64,000 bases of DNA, taken from NCBI GenBank assembly GCA_903903635.1, contig CAIUZK010000040.1, positions 29,699-93,698 on the forward strand, read 5' to 3'. A model generated the notes under the pieces. That model was not told the DNA's origin, did not search any database, and was given only the letters and a program-made list of their open reading frames with translations. Of the stretch, positions 44,397 to 53,390 are shown one piece after another. Made by a program: the position numbers and the translations under genes. Position 1 is the first letter of the stretch. Every line of letters starts with the position of its first letter. This DNA is from an uncultured Bacteroidota bacterium. GTDB taxonomy: Bacteria; Bacteroidota; Bacteroidia; Chitinophagales; Chitinophagaceae.

Positions 44397-47300
44397 TTAT
44401 AATGCCTTAAGTGCCAGCAATCTTGCCCAATGTTCATGAACACCATCTTCTGCACCATGCAGCAGGGCTGCGGCAGTTTCGGGGTTCTGACGTTCCAGTA
44501 TACTGAAGCGTGTTTCGTCATACAGGAAGTCCTTTAGTGGCATTATGGCCTCCTTGCTGTCGAGTGATAACCTTTCGCCCTTTGCTTTCAAAGGATTGTA
44601 CCTGAATAACGGCCAATAGCCGGATTTTACCGCATTTTGCTGATGCTGTGCACCAAACATCATGTCATATCCATGAGCAATACAATGACTGTAGGCTATA
44701 ACTATCGAAGTGCCGGGGAATGCTTCTGCTTCCTGAAGAGTTTTCAGCGCGTGTGCATCATTGGCCCCAAGCGCTATTTGAGCTACAAAAGCTGAACCAT
44801 GCGCTATGGCCTGCAATGCAAGGTCTTTCTTACCCGAAGTTTTACCATTCACCGAGAATTTGGCACTGGCTCCAATAGGCGTTGATTTCGATTTCTGTCC
44901 GCCCGTATTGCTGTATACTTCAGTATCGAGAATAAGTATGTTTACCTTTTCTCCTGTAGATAGTACATGGTCCAGTCCTCCGAATCCTATATCGTAAGCC
45001 CAACCATCACCACCTATGATCCAGTGCGATTTCTTCACAAGATACTCAGCTATAATGCCCAATTGCTCTGCCGCAAATCCATCCATTTTGCCAATGCGAC
45101 TGCGCAATTCCTGCACAAGCCCGCGCTGTTTCATAATGCCGGTTTCATTGCTTTGGTCCGTATGCAGCAGTTCATCAGTTAGATCTGCACCCACCTTGTC
45201 ACGCATATTGTTCAGTATCATCCGGGCAATATCCGTCTTCTTGTCGTAGGCCAGTTTAATACCCAGACCGAATTCGGCATTATCTTCAAAAAGCGAATTA
45301 GCCCAGGCCGGACCACAACCATCATTATTGGTAGCCCATGGTGTGCTGGGCAGGTTCCCGCCGAATATGGAAGAGCAACCTGTAGCATTGGCCACCACCA
45401 TACGGTCGCCATAAAGTTGTGTAAGCAGTTTCAGGTATGGAGTCTCACCACAACCTGAGCAAGCGCCTGAAAACTCAAACAGCGGTTGTAAAAATTGTGA
45501 ACCCTTTACTGTATTCCTGTTGATGCGGCTTCTGTCAATTTCCGGTAATGACAGGAAGAAATCCCAGTTCTTCATTTCTGCTTCTTTCAGCGGCAACTGA
45601 GGCTGCATATTGATAGCTTTATGGCCGGGTATTGCTTTACTTTCAATAGGGCAATACTCAACACATAATTTGCAGCCGGTACAATCCTCTACCGAAACCT
45701 GCAGGGTATATGCTTCTTTATCTTTATCAAATTCTTTTCCTATTGGGTTGGTGTGCATAAATGATGATGGCGCACCAGCCAGATCTGTTTTATCATATAC
45801 CTTGCAACGGATAGCCGCATGAGGGCATATGATAAAGCACTTGCCGCATTGTGAGCAGAGGTCGGTATCCCATACAGGCACTGAGTCGGCAATGTTTCTT
45901 TTCTCCCACTTGGTAGTTGCCACAGGGTATACGCCATCGAGCGGGAAGGCGCTTACGGGTAGTTCATCGCCTTCAAAAGCCATGATCTTTGCCAATACAT
46001 TCTTTACGAAGTCAGGCGCCTCATCAGGCACTATTTTTTCATTTTCAATTTTACCAATGGTATACTTGCTATAGTCAATCTGGTGCATATTGGCAATTGC
46101 ATCATCTACAGCCGCATAGTTTTTCAGTACCACTTTTTCTCCCTTATCCGAGTAGGTTTTCTTGATTGCGTACTTGATTTTACCAATAGCATCCTCTCTT
46201 GTAAGGATACCTGAAATGGCAAAAAAGCAGGTTTGCAATATGGTATTGATACGGGAGCCCATACCTGCATCCCTGGCAACTCTGGATGCATTGATTACAT
46301 AGAATTTCAGTTGCTTGCTGACAATTTCTTCCTGTATAGTCTGGGGCAGGTGATTCCATACTTCATCAGCTTCAAATGGCGCATTCAGCAGGAATGTAGC
46401 GCCATGTTCTGCATCCTTCAGTATATCATATTTATTCAGGAAGCTGTAATTATGGCAAGCTACAAAGTTGGCAGAATTAACAATGTAGGAAGAGCGTATC
46501 GGATTCTTTCCAAACCGCAGATGTGACACGGTAAGAGATCCTGACTTTTTGGAATCATACACGAAGTATCCCTGCACATAGTTGTCAGTTGTTTCGCCAA
46601 TGATCTTGATAGAATTTTTATTTGCGCTAACAGTTCCATCTGCACCTAATCCGAAGAACAAACCACGGAAGAGGTGTTGTTTGTCGAGTGAGAAGGTCTT
46701 ATCGTAAGTCAGGCTGAGATGTGTAACATCATCTTCAATTCCTATTGTAAAATGATTTTTAGGTTTTGCAGTTGCCAGGTCTTCAAATATCCCCTTCACC
46801 ATGGCTGGTGTAAACTCTTTTGATGCAAGTCCGTAACGGCCACCAACAATTTGCAGCTTATCACCATCCCAATGTTCCATAATGGCATTCACCACATCCA
46901 TATAGAGTGGTTCGCCTATACTGCCTGGTTCTTTGCAACGGTCTAATACCGAAATTTTCTTTACCGATTTTGGTATCGCTGCAACAAATGCTGCTACATC
47001 GAAAGGACGGAATAACCTTACATAGAGATACCCCGTTTTTTCACCATTGCTGTTAAGGTATTCCACTGTTTCATCTACAGTACTGGCTCCCGATCCCATT
47101 ATCACAATGATGCGGTCTGGTGTTTCGTGGCCATAATACTCATACAGTTTATACTTTCTTCCTGTAAGCTCGGCAAACTTATCCATCATTTTGCTAATGA
47201 TGCCAGGAACATTAATGTAAAACTGATTGCCGGCTTCCCGGCTCTGAAAGAACACATCAGGGTTTTGTGCTGTACCCCTGATGGAAGGATGCTCGGTAGA

Positions 47301-47924
47301 CATTGCCCGCTTGCGATGAGTAATGATGTCATGCTCGTCTATCATCTCCAGTATAATTTCATCGGGTATCACATTTACCTTCATCAGTTCGTGTGATGTG
47401 CGGAAACCATCAAAAATATTCAGGAATGGTATTTTTGATTTCAGAGTTGCGGCCTGTGCAATAAGCGCCATATCCATGGCCTCCTGAGCATTACGGCCAA
47501 ATAGCATTGCCCACCCTGTTTGCCTTACAGACATAACATCAGAATGATCGCCAAAGATGGAAAGTGCATGAGTAGCAAGCGCGCGCGCCGCTATCTGGAA
47601 AACAGTTGGAATATGCTCTCCTGCTATCTTGTACATATTGGGTATCATGAGCAGGAGGCCCTGAGAACAGGTAAATGTAGATGATAACGCTCCTCCTTGA
47701 AGTGCGCCATGCACTGCGCCTGCGGCGCCTGCCTCACTTTGCATTTCAATTATTCTTGGTATAGCGCCAAATACATTTGTACGGTTATCCGCCGACCATT
47801 CATCGCATAATTCACCCATGGTTGAGGATGGTGTGATTGGATAGATGGCGCAAACTTCACTGGTTTTGTAGGCAATGTAAGCGGCTGCTTCATTGCCATC
47901 CATAATTTGAATTTTATCAGACAT
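44397..47924 (-). CDS. nifJ: Pyruvate:ferredoxin (flavodoxin) oxidoreductase
   Basis: A 1,175-residue single-chain PFOR, the usual length. It begins MSDKIQIMDGNEAAAYIAY, with the pyrimidine-binding domain (YPITPSSTMGE) first, the gamma domain in the middle, two 4Fe-4S motifs at about residues 690-750 (CSQCGKCFIICPHAAIRC; CTGCKLCVEYCP), and the TPP-binding domain with CSGCGETPYLKLLTQLYG and GGDGWAYDIGFGG. It converts pyruvate and CoA to acetyl-CoA, CO2 and reduced ferredoxin and is oxygen-sensitive. It is the second gene of an operon with a 130-residue protein, behind the tandem operator at 48437. Confidence 0.95.
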   Translation of the reverse strand: MSDKIQIMDGNEAAAYIAYKTSEVCAIYPITPSSTMGELCDEWSADNRTNVFGAIPRIIEMQSEAGAAGAVHGALQGGALSSTFTCSQGLLLMIPNMYKIAGEHIPTVFQIAARALATHALSIFGDHSDVMSVRQTGWAMLFGRNAQEAMDMALIAQAATLKSKIPFLNIFDGFRTSHELMKVNVIPDEIILEMIDEHDIITHRKRAMSTEHPSIRGTAQNPDVFFQSREAGNQFYINVPGIISKMMDKFAELTGRKYKLYEYYGHETPDRIIVIMGSGASTVDETVEYLNSNGEKTGYLYVRLFRPFDVAAFVAAIPKSVKKISVLDRCKEPGSIGEPLYMDVVNAIMEHWDGDKLQIVGGRYGLASKEFTPAMVKGIFEDLATAKPKNHFTIGIEDDVTHLSLTYDKTFSLDKQHLFRGLFFGLGADGTVSANKNSIKIIGETTDNYVQGYFVYDSKKSGSLTVSHLRFGKNPIRSSYIVNSANFVACHNYSFLNKYDILKDAEHGATFLLNAPFEADEVWNHLPQTIQEEIVSKQLKFYVINASRVARDAGMGSRINTILQTCFFAISGILTREDAIGKIKYAIKKTYSDKGEKVVLKNYAAVDDAIANMHQIDYSKYTIGKIENEKIVPDEAPDFVKNVLAKIMAFEGDELPVSAFPLDGVYPVATTKWEKRNIADSVPVWDTDLCSQCGKCFIICPHAAIRCKVYDKTDLAGAPSSFMHTNPIGKEFDKDKEAYTLQVSVEDCTGCKLCVEYCPIESKAIPGHKAINMQPQLPLKEAEMKNWDFFLSLPEIDRSRINRNTVKGSQFLQPLFEFSGACSGCGETPYLKLLTQLYGDRMVVANATGCSSIFGGNLPSTPWATNNDGCGPAWANSLFEDNAEFGLGIKLAYDKKTDIARMILNNMRDKVGADLTDELLHTDQSNETGIMKQRGLVQELRSRIGKMDGFAAEQLGIIAEYLVKKSHWIIGGDGWAYDIGFGGLDHVLSTGEKVNILILDTEVYSNTGGQKSKSTPIGASAKFSVNGKTSGKKDLALQAIAHGSAFVAQIALGANDAHALKTLQEAEAFPGTSIVIAYSHCIAHGYDMMFGAQHQQNAVKSGYWPLFRYNPLKAKGERLSLDSKEAIMPLKDFLYDETRFSILERQNPETAAALLHGAEDGVHEHWARLLALKAL

Positions 47925-47967
47925 TTAAGATTGATTTTAAAGTTAATTTCAGCGGGGGGATTCTTGT

Positions 47968-48360
47968 TTAATCGGTTATTTTGAATTCCCACCAGATAAG
48001 ATCCTTAAGCCTGTTGGCTGCTGTAAGGCAATGTGTTACGGCTTCCACCGATAGGCAATATTTTCCATTGCAATCTTTATGATTATCGCTCCTGCATTCT
48101 ATATTGGTGATATTCACGCCTACAAATGCCTGATTGGCGATAACGCATTTATCAAGCAGACCGCTCATGCTTCCCTTCGGATCAAATGGAATGTCGTGAG
48201 CCGACAAGTATAGTTCCATTATCTGTTTCATTGAGTTGCGCACTGACTGGCAGGCTGATAACGTCACTACGTCCTCCTTGGGCCTGCTTAATTCATTTTC
48301 TGCGCTAAAAAGGTCTTTATAGGCCTTTTTGAGAGAATTGATGATTTCCTGCGTGATCAT
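47968..48360 (-). CDS. Uncharacterised protein co-transcribed with nifJ
   Basis: A 130-residue soluble protein, mostly helical (MITQEIINSLKKAYKDLFSA; VTLSACQSVRNSMKQIMELYL), with five cysteines including ECRSDNHKDCNGKYC in a loop that could bind metal. No signal peptide is present. It starts 44 bp before nifJ and is the first gene after the operator at 48437-48472, so it belongs to the presumed anaerobic regulon. A HEPN-like helical fold is possible. I do not recognise a function. Confidence 0.72.
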   Translation of the reverse strand: MITQEIINSLKKAYKDLFSAENELSRPKEDVVTLSACQSVRNSMKQIMELYLSAHDIPFDPKGSMSGLLDKCVIANQAFVGVNITNIECRSDNHKDCNGKYCLSVEAVTHCLTAANRLKDLIWWEFKITD

Positions 48361-48436
48361 AATGCACGTTTTTAGTTTTTAAATAATAATGCTTTGGCTT
48401 TGTCTACAAACTTAATTATGTTATAGATGAGGGATT

Positions 48437-48472
48437 ATGACCTATGTCATGGATTTTATTGACTTCAATCAT
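48437..48472. promoter_or_regulatory. Tandem dyad operator, divergent nifJ / cytochrome cassette B
   Basis: ATGAC-CTAT-GTCAT at 48437-48450 and TTGAC-TTCA-ATCAT at 48459-48472, starts 22 bp apart. It is central in the 314-bp divergent gap 48361-48674, where nothing else is recognised. Confidence 0.68.
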
Positions 48473-48674
48473 TAATACAAGGTTTTAACTGCAGGAATAT
48501 TTATATCTTCACTTAATCTGGATAGCAAAATCTTTAAATCCTTAAAGCAAAAAAAAGAATTAAAGGTTGTTATGTCATTTTAAAAAATACATGTACATAC
48601 ATATACCTGATCGGAATCATGAAAATAGTGGAATAGATTATTTATTTTTGAATGAACCAAAAACTAAAAATATT

Positions 48675-49109
48675 ATGAACAAAGCCAAATGTTGTTTTCT
48701 TAAACCGGATTTAAAGGTTTTAATTTCCTGTTTATTGGTAGGTGGATGTCTGCTGGTTGCTCCAACATCAAAAGGACAGAAGTATGTTAAATGGGTTGCC
48801 CCACCTGAAGCTCAAGCCCAAAAAAATCCGCTCAGTGGTAACACCGAAGTATTGAAAGATGCAAAGCCATTGTATGTCTCCATGTGCGCTCCTTGCCATG
48901 GTGAAAAGGGAAGAGGTGACGGCCCTGCTGCCGCTGCTTTAAATCCTAAACCCGCTGACCATTCTTCGAAAGCCATACAGGCCGAATCTGATGGCTCTTT
49001 ATTCTATAAAATGACAACCGGCAGGGGGCCGATGCAATCATTCCGTACAAAATTGACCGATGCTCAACGCTGGAGTCTGGTTAATTATATACGCACTTTG
49101 AAAAAGTAA
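48675..49109 (+). CDS. Monoheme c-type cytochrome (cassette B)
   Basis: A 144-residue protein from ATG 48675 (MNKAKCC); the frame is open further upstream, but only this start gives a signal peptide, ending near TSKGQ. One motif, CAPCH, is followed by GEKGRGDGPAAAAL. The probable axial Met is in RGPMQSF, and the C-terminus is AQRWSLVNYIRTLKK. It heads the second copy of the cytochrome/porin/lipoprotein cassette. Confidence 0.87.
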   Translation: MNKAKCCFLKPDLKVLISCLLVGGCLLVAPTSKGQKYVKWVAPPEAQAQKNPLSGNTEVLKDAKPLYVSMCAPCHGEKGRGDGPAAAALNPKPADHSSKAIQAESDGSLFYKMTTGRGPMQSFRTKLTDAQRWSLVNYIRTLKK

Positions 49110-49149
49110 GTTTTTGCAATCAATATTATTAACCACAAAAAAACGTTTT

Positions 49150-50406
49150 ATGAATCTAAAAAAAGTAACGCATTCCGTTTTTGGTACTATGCTTATCCTT
49201 GCAGGAGGCAGTTATGCATTTGCACAGGAAGGTTCTGGTGCAGGGAATCCGATAAAGGATCAGAATGTTGCACAGACGGTAACTTCAATGTTGCCAGGCG
49301 AAAGTAATTTTATGGTTGTTGGGTTGGTTACTTTTGGTTTTGTCAACCAAACTACAGCAAATACTTTGGGTGGAGTGAAGACAACTGATAAATCGAACAG
49401 CATTGGCGATGCCGATCGATTTGAATTCAGCCCTATGTTTTTATGGCGTCATGGCGATAAATTGCTTCTTGAATTTGAACCTTCATGGGATGGAAACTTT
49501 AATGGACAGTTAGGAGTAAACTGGGCTGATGTATCATACTATATAGCGCCAGGTTTTATTGCCAGAGGTGGTTATCTTGTATTGCCATTTGGTACTTATA
49601 CCAAACGACTCGCTGCAGGCTGGATCAATAAACTGCCTTCCGATCCTATTGGTACCGATATGGCAGGCAGTGATTTCGGCGTAGAGTTAGAAGGTGGTTT
49701 CCCGCTGGGAAGTATGAAATGGAGCTATGATGTGAGCTTATCCAATGGGTTTCAATTGAATAATAATGGTACACTGTCAAGTGTAGGAATAAATGCTATA
49801 AATAACGGTAAAACGTTCTGTGGCAGGGTTGCCTTGCTGCCGCTTTCCAATTCCAGTCTGGAAGTTGGTGTTTCGGCTCTGGCCGGATCACTTGCAACCG
49901 CTCAGGGCGCTACCTTCTCCAATATTAACGCTACCGATACAAAAGGACCCAATGTAAGTATGTTTGCAGTCGATCTTAATTTTGTGCATAATTTAAATCC
50001 TGTTCAGATAAACATAAAAGGCCAGTATAGTTCACAAATGGTTTCAGGTATGAATTATTTTGATTCCTCAATTTCTTCAACCCCGTATACATTTACCAAT
50101 AACACCAGCACTTATTTCGGACAGTTATCTATCAGGCCGTCAAAGTCCAACAATAAGGTATTAAAGAATCTGGAATTGGCTGCACGATATGTGAATTACA
50201 CTTCTCCAAAACAGTCTGCATGGGGACAGAATTATTCTGAAATGGACTTTTCACTGGATTACTGGCTAAGTTGGAGAACCGTGCTCAAATTGGGTTATGA
50301 GAGCCTGAAATATGATGGAACTACTTCACAGGCAGTTTCATCCGGTCTTGATGGCACTCATACAGACATTAACAGATTGATCATCCAATTTTCAACCGAA
50401 TTCTAA
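49150..50406 (+). CDS. Outer-membrane porin-like beta-barrel (cassette B)
   Basis: A 418-residue paralogue of the protein at 23683, from ATG 49150 (MNLKKVT), with a signal peptide ending YAFAQ. Conserved blocks are MLPGESNFMVVGLVTFGFVNQ, SPMFLWRHGDKLLLEFEPSW, LPFGTYTKRLAAGWINKLPS and the final RLIIQFSTEF. Most differences lie in loops, for example a short FNGQL insertion. The channel substrate is unknown. Confidence 0.85.
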   Translation: MNLKKVTHSVFGTMLILAGGSYAFAQEGSGAGNPIKDQNVAQTVTSMLPGESNFMVVGLVTFGFVNQTTANTLGGVKTTDKSNSIGDADRFEFSPMFLWRHGDKLLLEFEPSWDGNFNGQLGVNWADVSYYIAPGFIARGGYLVLPFGTYTKRLAAGWINKLPSDPIGTDMAGSDFGVELEGGFPLGSMKWSYDVSLSNGFQLNNNGTLSSVGINAINNGKTFCGRVALLPLSNSSLEVGVSALAGSLATAQGATFSNINATDTKGPNVSMFAVDLNFVHNLNPVQINIKGQYSSQMVSGMNYFDSSISSTPYTFTNNTSTYFGQLSIRPSKSNNKVLKNLELAARYVNYTSPKQSAWGQNYSEMDFSLDYWLSWRTVLKLGYESLKYDGTTSQAVSSGLDGTHTDINRLIIQFSTEF

Positions 50407-50417
50407 AATCTGATCTT

Positions 50418-50705
50418 ATGCATAAGTTATCAACTAAAAAAACAGCAACACTCATAATCATTTGCCTTGGATTGGCTGGTTTTATTTCTATAAATGGTTG
50501 TGTTGAAAGTAAGAAAGTTGCCGATAAAACCGGGGCTCAGATATGGTCTGAGAATTGCCAGCGTTGTCATAATACTCCGGCGCCTAAAACGTTTAACGAT
50601 GAAGAATGGAAAACTGTAGGAATGCACATGCAATCAAGGGCATTGCTGACTACAAACGAGAGGGATAAGGTAGTTGAATTTCTTCAATCGTTTAATCATC
50701 TTTAG
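50418..50705 (+). CDS. Small CQRCH monoheme lipoprotein (cassette B)
   Basis: A 95-residue paralogue of the protein at 24918. The signal peptide ends at INGC (lipidation), the heme motif is ENCQRCH, and the conserved tail is EEWKTVGMHMQSRALLTTNERDKVVEFLQ. It lies 11 bp after the porin gene. The near identity of the tail between cassettes suggests that the tail makes a specific contact, perhaps with the barrel. Confidence 0.85.
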   Translation: MHKLSTKKTATLIIICLGLAGFISINGCVESKKVADKTGAQIWSENCQRCHNTPAPKTFNDEEWKTVGMHMQSRALLTTNERDKVVEFLQSFNHL

Positions 50706-50740
50706 GAACGTTGATGAAATTATAAACTTGACCAAACAAA

Positions 50741-50772
50741 AAATCCGGGTTTATCCCGGATTTTTTATTTGG
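50741..50772 (+). terminator. Intrinsic terminator after cassette B
   Basis: Arms AAATCCGGG and CCCGGATTT around a short loop (50741-50763), followed by a T-run. Confidence 0.8.
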
Positions 50773-50824
50773 TACATTCTGAACAATTATTAGTATAAGT
50801 GCTGCCGCATATTAGAAATACGGA

Positions 50825-51988
50825 CTACAGATTTCTTCTTTTTATTTCGGATGTTATCAGTGATAATTCCCTGCTGGTTTGACCAGCGACAGAGGTGTTT
50901 TCTTCTGCCCGGCGCATCAGGTATGGAATAACATCAAGTACCGGACCATAAGGCAGGTATTTGGATACATGATAACCATCGTCGGCCAGGTTGAAAGAAA
51001 TATTATCTCCCATACCATACAACTGGGAGAAGTATACATTGGTATTGTTGGCTTTCAACCCATGTTGCTGCATATAGTTCACTGCATCCATGCAGCTCTT
51101 TTCATTATGTGTTCCGATAAATAAAGCTAATTTGTCCAGGTTCTCCAGGCAGTAAATTACCGCATCATCATAATCTTTATCGGTACTTTTTTTATCTGGC
51201 TGAATGGGGTCCTGATATCCTTTTTCGGCAGCTCTGGCCCGTTCTTTTTCCATATAAGCGCCTCTTACCAGTTTGGCGCCAAGTATATATCCTTTTTCTT
51301 TGGCTTTTTCTGCGCTGTCTTTCAGGTAGGGGAGCGTGCCGTGACAATAAAGCTGATAGGTATTGAAAATGTATACTTTTTCTTTATTAAACTGCTCCAT
51401 CATCCTTTCTGTCAGTTCATTAACCGGTTCCACGATCCAGGTTTCTTCGGCATCAATCAGCATCATGATCTTATTCTGGAATGCGGTACGGCAAATGGCA
51501 TCTATTCTTTTATGAACTCTTTGCCATTCTTCTTTTTCACTATCGTTAAGAGGTGTACCCGTATTGATTTTTTCTAGCAGTGCGAACCGCGCAAATCCGG
51601 TAACTTTAAGACTAACAAAAGGAATATTCTTTTGAGTTGCGGCAAACTTAATCGCCTTTATCATTTCTTCTGTTGCATGGTCGAATTCAGCCTCACTTTC
51701 CTTTCCTTCTACGCCATAATCCAGTATTACCCCAACATTGTATTTGCTTAGTGTGTTTGCTGTCTGAGCAGCCTCATTTATGTTCTCGCCCCCGCAAAAC
51801 TGCTTAAAAATCGTTTTCTTTACAATTTTGCTTATCGGCAGGTGAATAGCAATTGCAAACCTGGTACCGCCAATGCCAACTTTGGTAAGCAGTGGCGAAT
51901 TCATAAACTTAAATAAAAAGTGAGCCAGTTTTAAATCTTTATCCGAACGGTATTTGTAAGCAATTTCTGTATTATTGAGCTGAGGCAT
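50825..51988 (-). CDS. Proline dehydrogenase (monofunctional)
   Basis: A 387-residue FAD-dependent PRODH-domain protein. Family motifs include LGAKLVRGAYMEKER, the DAEETWIVE strand and RRAEENTSVAGQ near the C-terminus. It oxidises proline to pyrroline-5-carboxylate and passes electrons to quinone. It lacks the P5C dehydrogenase and DNA-binding parts of PutA, as is usual in Bacteroidota. It shares its upstream region, including a tandem dyad operator, with the cytochrome gene at 52311. Confidence 0.92.
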   Translation of the reverse strand: MPQLNNTEIAYKYRSDKDLKLAHFLFKFMNSPLLTKVGIGGTRFAIAIHLPISKIVKKTIFKQFCGGENINEAAQTANTLSKYNVGVILDYGVEGKESEAEFDHATEEMIKAIKFAATQKNIPFVSLKVTGFARFALLEKINTGTPLNDSEKEEWQRVHKRIDAICRTAFQNKIMMLIDAEETWIVEPVNELTERMMEQFNKEKVYIFNTYQLYCHGTLPYLKDSAEKAKEKGYILGAKLVRGAYMEKERARAAEKGYQDPIQPDKKSTDKDYDDAVIYCLENLDKLALFIGTHNEKSCMDAVNYMQQHGLKANNTNVYFSQLYGMGDNISFNLADDGYHVSKYLPYGPVLDVIPYLMRRAEENTSVAGQTSRELSLITSEIKRRNL

Positions 51989-52067
51989 AAAACTTATTTT
52001 ATTTCGGGGTTAACTACTAAACTTTTCTTTGGGCATGCAAATATTATTTCAAAATAAATTACAATGA

Positions 52068-52103
52068 ATGACAACAATCATGTTTATTGATGATTAATGG
52101 CAT
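52068..52103. promoter_or_regulatory. Tandem dyad operator, divergent proline dehydrogenase / cytochrome
   Basis: ATGAC-AACA-ATCAT at 52068-52081 and ATGAT-TAAT-GGCAT at 52090-52103, starts 22 bp apart. The remainder of the 51989-52310 gap shows no gene. A 19-bp segment at 52119-52137 recurs with one mismatch at 50702-50720. Confidence 0.62.
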
Positions 52104-52310
52104 TGCAGGCATTTTGTCTTAGGAACGTTGACGAAATAAGTTCCACCATATTGCGAAGTTATTTTGTCATTGTTCCTTATATTTGTCTTTGCGAAAAGTT
52201 GATATTAATCGACCATGTAAAGATAATAAGGTCATTTCATCTAAAATATATACTTTTACAATCAATCTGTTATCTTTTAGGTTCAAACCGTAAAATTATT
52301 TTATCTAATT

Positions 52311-52787
52311 ATGAGGAGGAAAATATTTTGTATCGTAGCTTTTATTTCTTTTGGGTTTGCCGTTGGATGCGGCTCAGGAACGCCTGCTGCCAATGATGCG
52401 CCTACAAATGCCACTTTGAAAGAACCCGCCACAGGTTCGGCTGATAATTCAAAAGGTAAAGGAAAATTCACAGAGGTGAAATTATCTCATCCGCTTGACC
52501 AGAAGATGATTGCTGATGGCAAACCGGTTTTTGATACTAAATGTGCAGCCTGCCATAAACTCACCGATGAAAAACTTGTTGGGCCGGGATGGAAGGGTGT
52601 AACCGACAGAAGGACTCCTGAATGGATCATGAATTTTGTGACAAATACAGATGAGATGATAGATAAAGATCCAACAGCCCAGGCACTCCTCGACAAATGT
52701 ATGGTACGTATGCCCAATCAGCACTTAAGCGATGTAGATGCCCGTAATGTTTTTGAATTTATGCGTAATAATGACGGTAAGAATTAA
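52311..52787 (+). CDS. Monoheme c-type cytochrome lipoprotein (nos-type)
   Basis: A 158-residue protein with a signal peptide and AVGC lipobox near residue 20. A low-complexity linker leads to one CAACH motif followed by GPGWKGVTDRRTPEWIMNF and CMVRMPNQHLSDVDARNVFEF. This C-terminal pattern is characteristic of cytochromes found before nosZ in Bacteroidota nitrous oxide reductase clusters. nosZ itself is not in the window; the gene is followed by MITE-like repeats, so the locus may have been rearranged. Confidence 0.83.
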   Translation: MRRKIFCIVAFISFGFAVGCGSGTPAANDAPTNATLKEPATGSADNSKGKGKFTEVKLSHPLDQKMIADGKPVFDTKCAACHKLTDEKLVGPGWKGVTDRRTPEWIMNFVTNTDEMIDKDPTAQALLDKCMVRMPNQHLSDVDARNVFEFMRNNDGKN

Positions 52788-52845
52788 TTCAGTATCCTAT
52801 TATAAGGAGTGAGTAATAGTTTGGGTGCAATATATTTTAACTTGT

Positions 52846-52869
52846 AACCTCCGGTTGCAGGTTTTTTTA
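52846..52869 (+). terminator. Possible weak terminator
   Basis: Arms AACCT and AGGTT followed by a T-run, immediately before the first MITE-like repeat. Confidence 0.4.
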
Positions 52870-52872
52870 ATT

Positions 52873-53038
52873 TAACGTCAGTTCGATGAATAAAGATAGT
52901 TCCTGCACCGCTTTCCTCGCTGACCGCTGGAACGGTGCTGAATGCCCGGAATGGAGTCCAAAGATTTCCCCGGTTGACTGAAAAAAATGCGGTATCCGAC
53001 TCATTTTCTGCTTAAATTAATTCATCGAACTCACGTTA
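52873..53038. mobile_element. MITE-like element, copy 1
   Basis: A 166-bp element with 19-bp terminal inverted repeats (52873-52891 and 53020-53038) that differ at one position; each begins with TAACGT and contains TTCGATGAAT. It has no open reading frame. Copy 2 lies 180 bp away in the same orientation. Confidence 0.75.
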
Positions 53039-53050
53039 TTTATGTAGTCA

Positions 53051-53117
53051 TTACCCCGGAGGGGTAAAATGTTTGTAGTACCATCAAACCTCCACCGCAC
53101 GCACCCCAGAGGGGTGC
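53051..53117. repeat. Two GC-rich palindromes between the MITE copies
   Basis: TTACCCC-GGA-GGGGTAA (53051-53067) and GCACCCC-AGA-GGGGTGC (53101-53117) are two perfect 7+3+7 dyads on a common ACCCC-N3-GGGGT core, each flanked by A/T-rich sequence. Similar short repeats are common in Bacteroidota intergenic DNA. Confidence 0.55.
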
Positions 53118-53219
53118 AATAATTCGTGCAAATGGAAAATTTCTATCATTTTGCAAACTACTGATTGCCCTATATTTAGAACACATCTCTGGCAGCTCTT
53201 TGAAAATTAGATTACTATT

Positions 53220-53390
53220 TAACGTCAGTTCGATGAATAAAGATAGTTCCTTCCCTGCAACGCTTTCCGCGCTGACCGCTGGAACGGTGCTGAATGCTCG
53301 GAATGGAGTCCAAAGATTTCCCCGGTTGACTGAAAAAAATGCGGTATCCGACTCATTTTCTGCTTAAATTAATTCATCGAACTCACGTTA
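53220..53390. mobile_element. MITE-like element, copy 2
   Basis: A 171-bp near-copy of the 52873 element with the same 19-bp terminal repeats (53220-53238 and 53372-53390) and a small length difference inside. Its right end supplies the TAA stop codon (53388-53390) of the membrane protein on the minus strand, so it inserted at the 3' end of that gene. Confidence 0.75.

Noticed and set aside
52097..52396. A 99-codon plus-strand open frame before the nos-type cytochrome
   Set aside because: It overlaps the real cytochrome start in another frame and has hydrophobic composition typical of AT-rich noncoding DNA.
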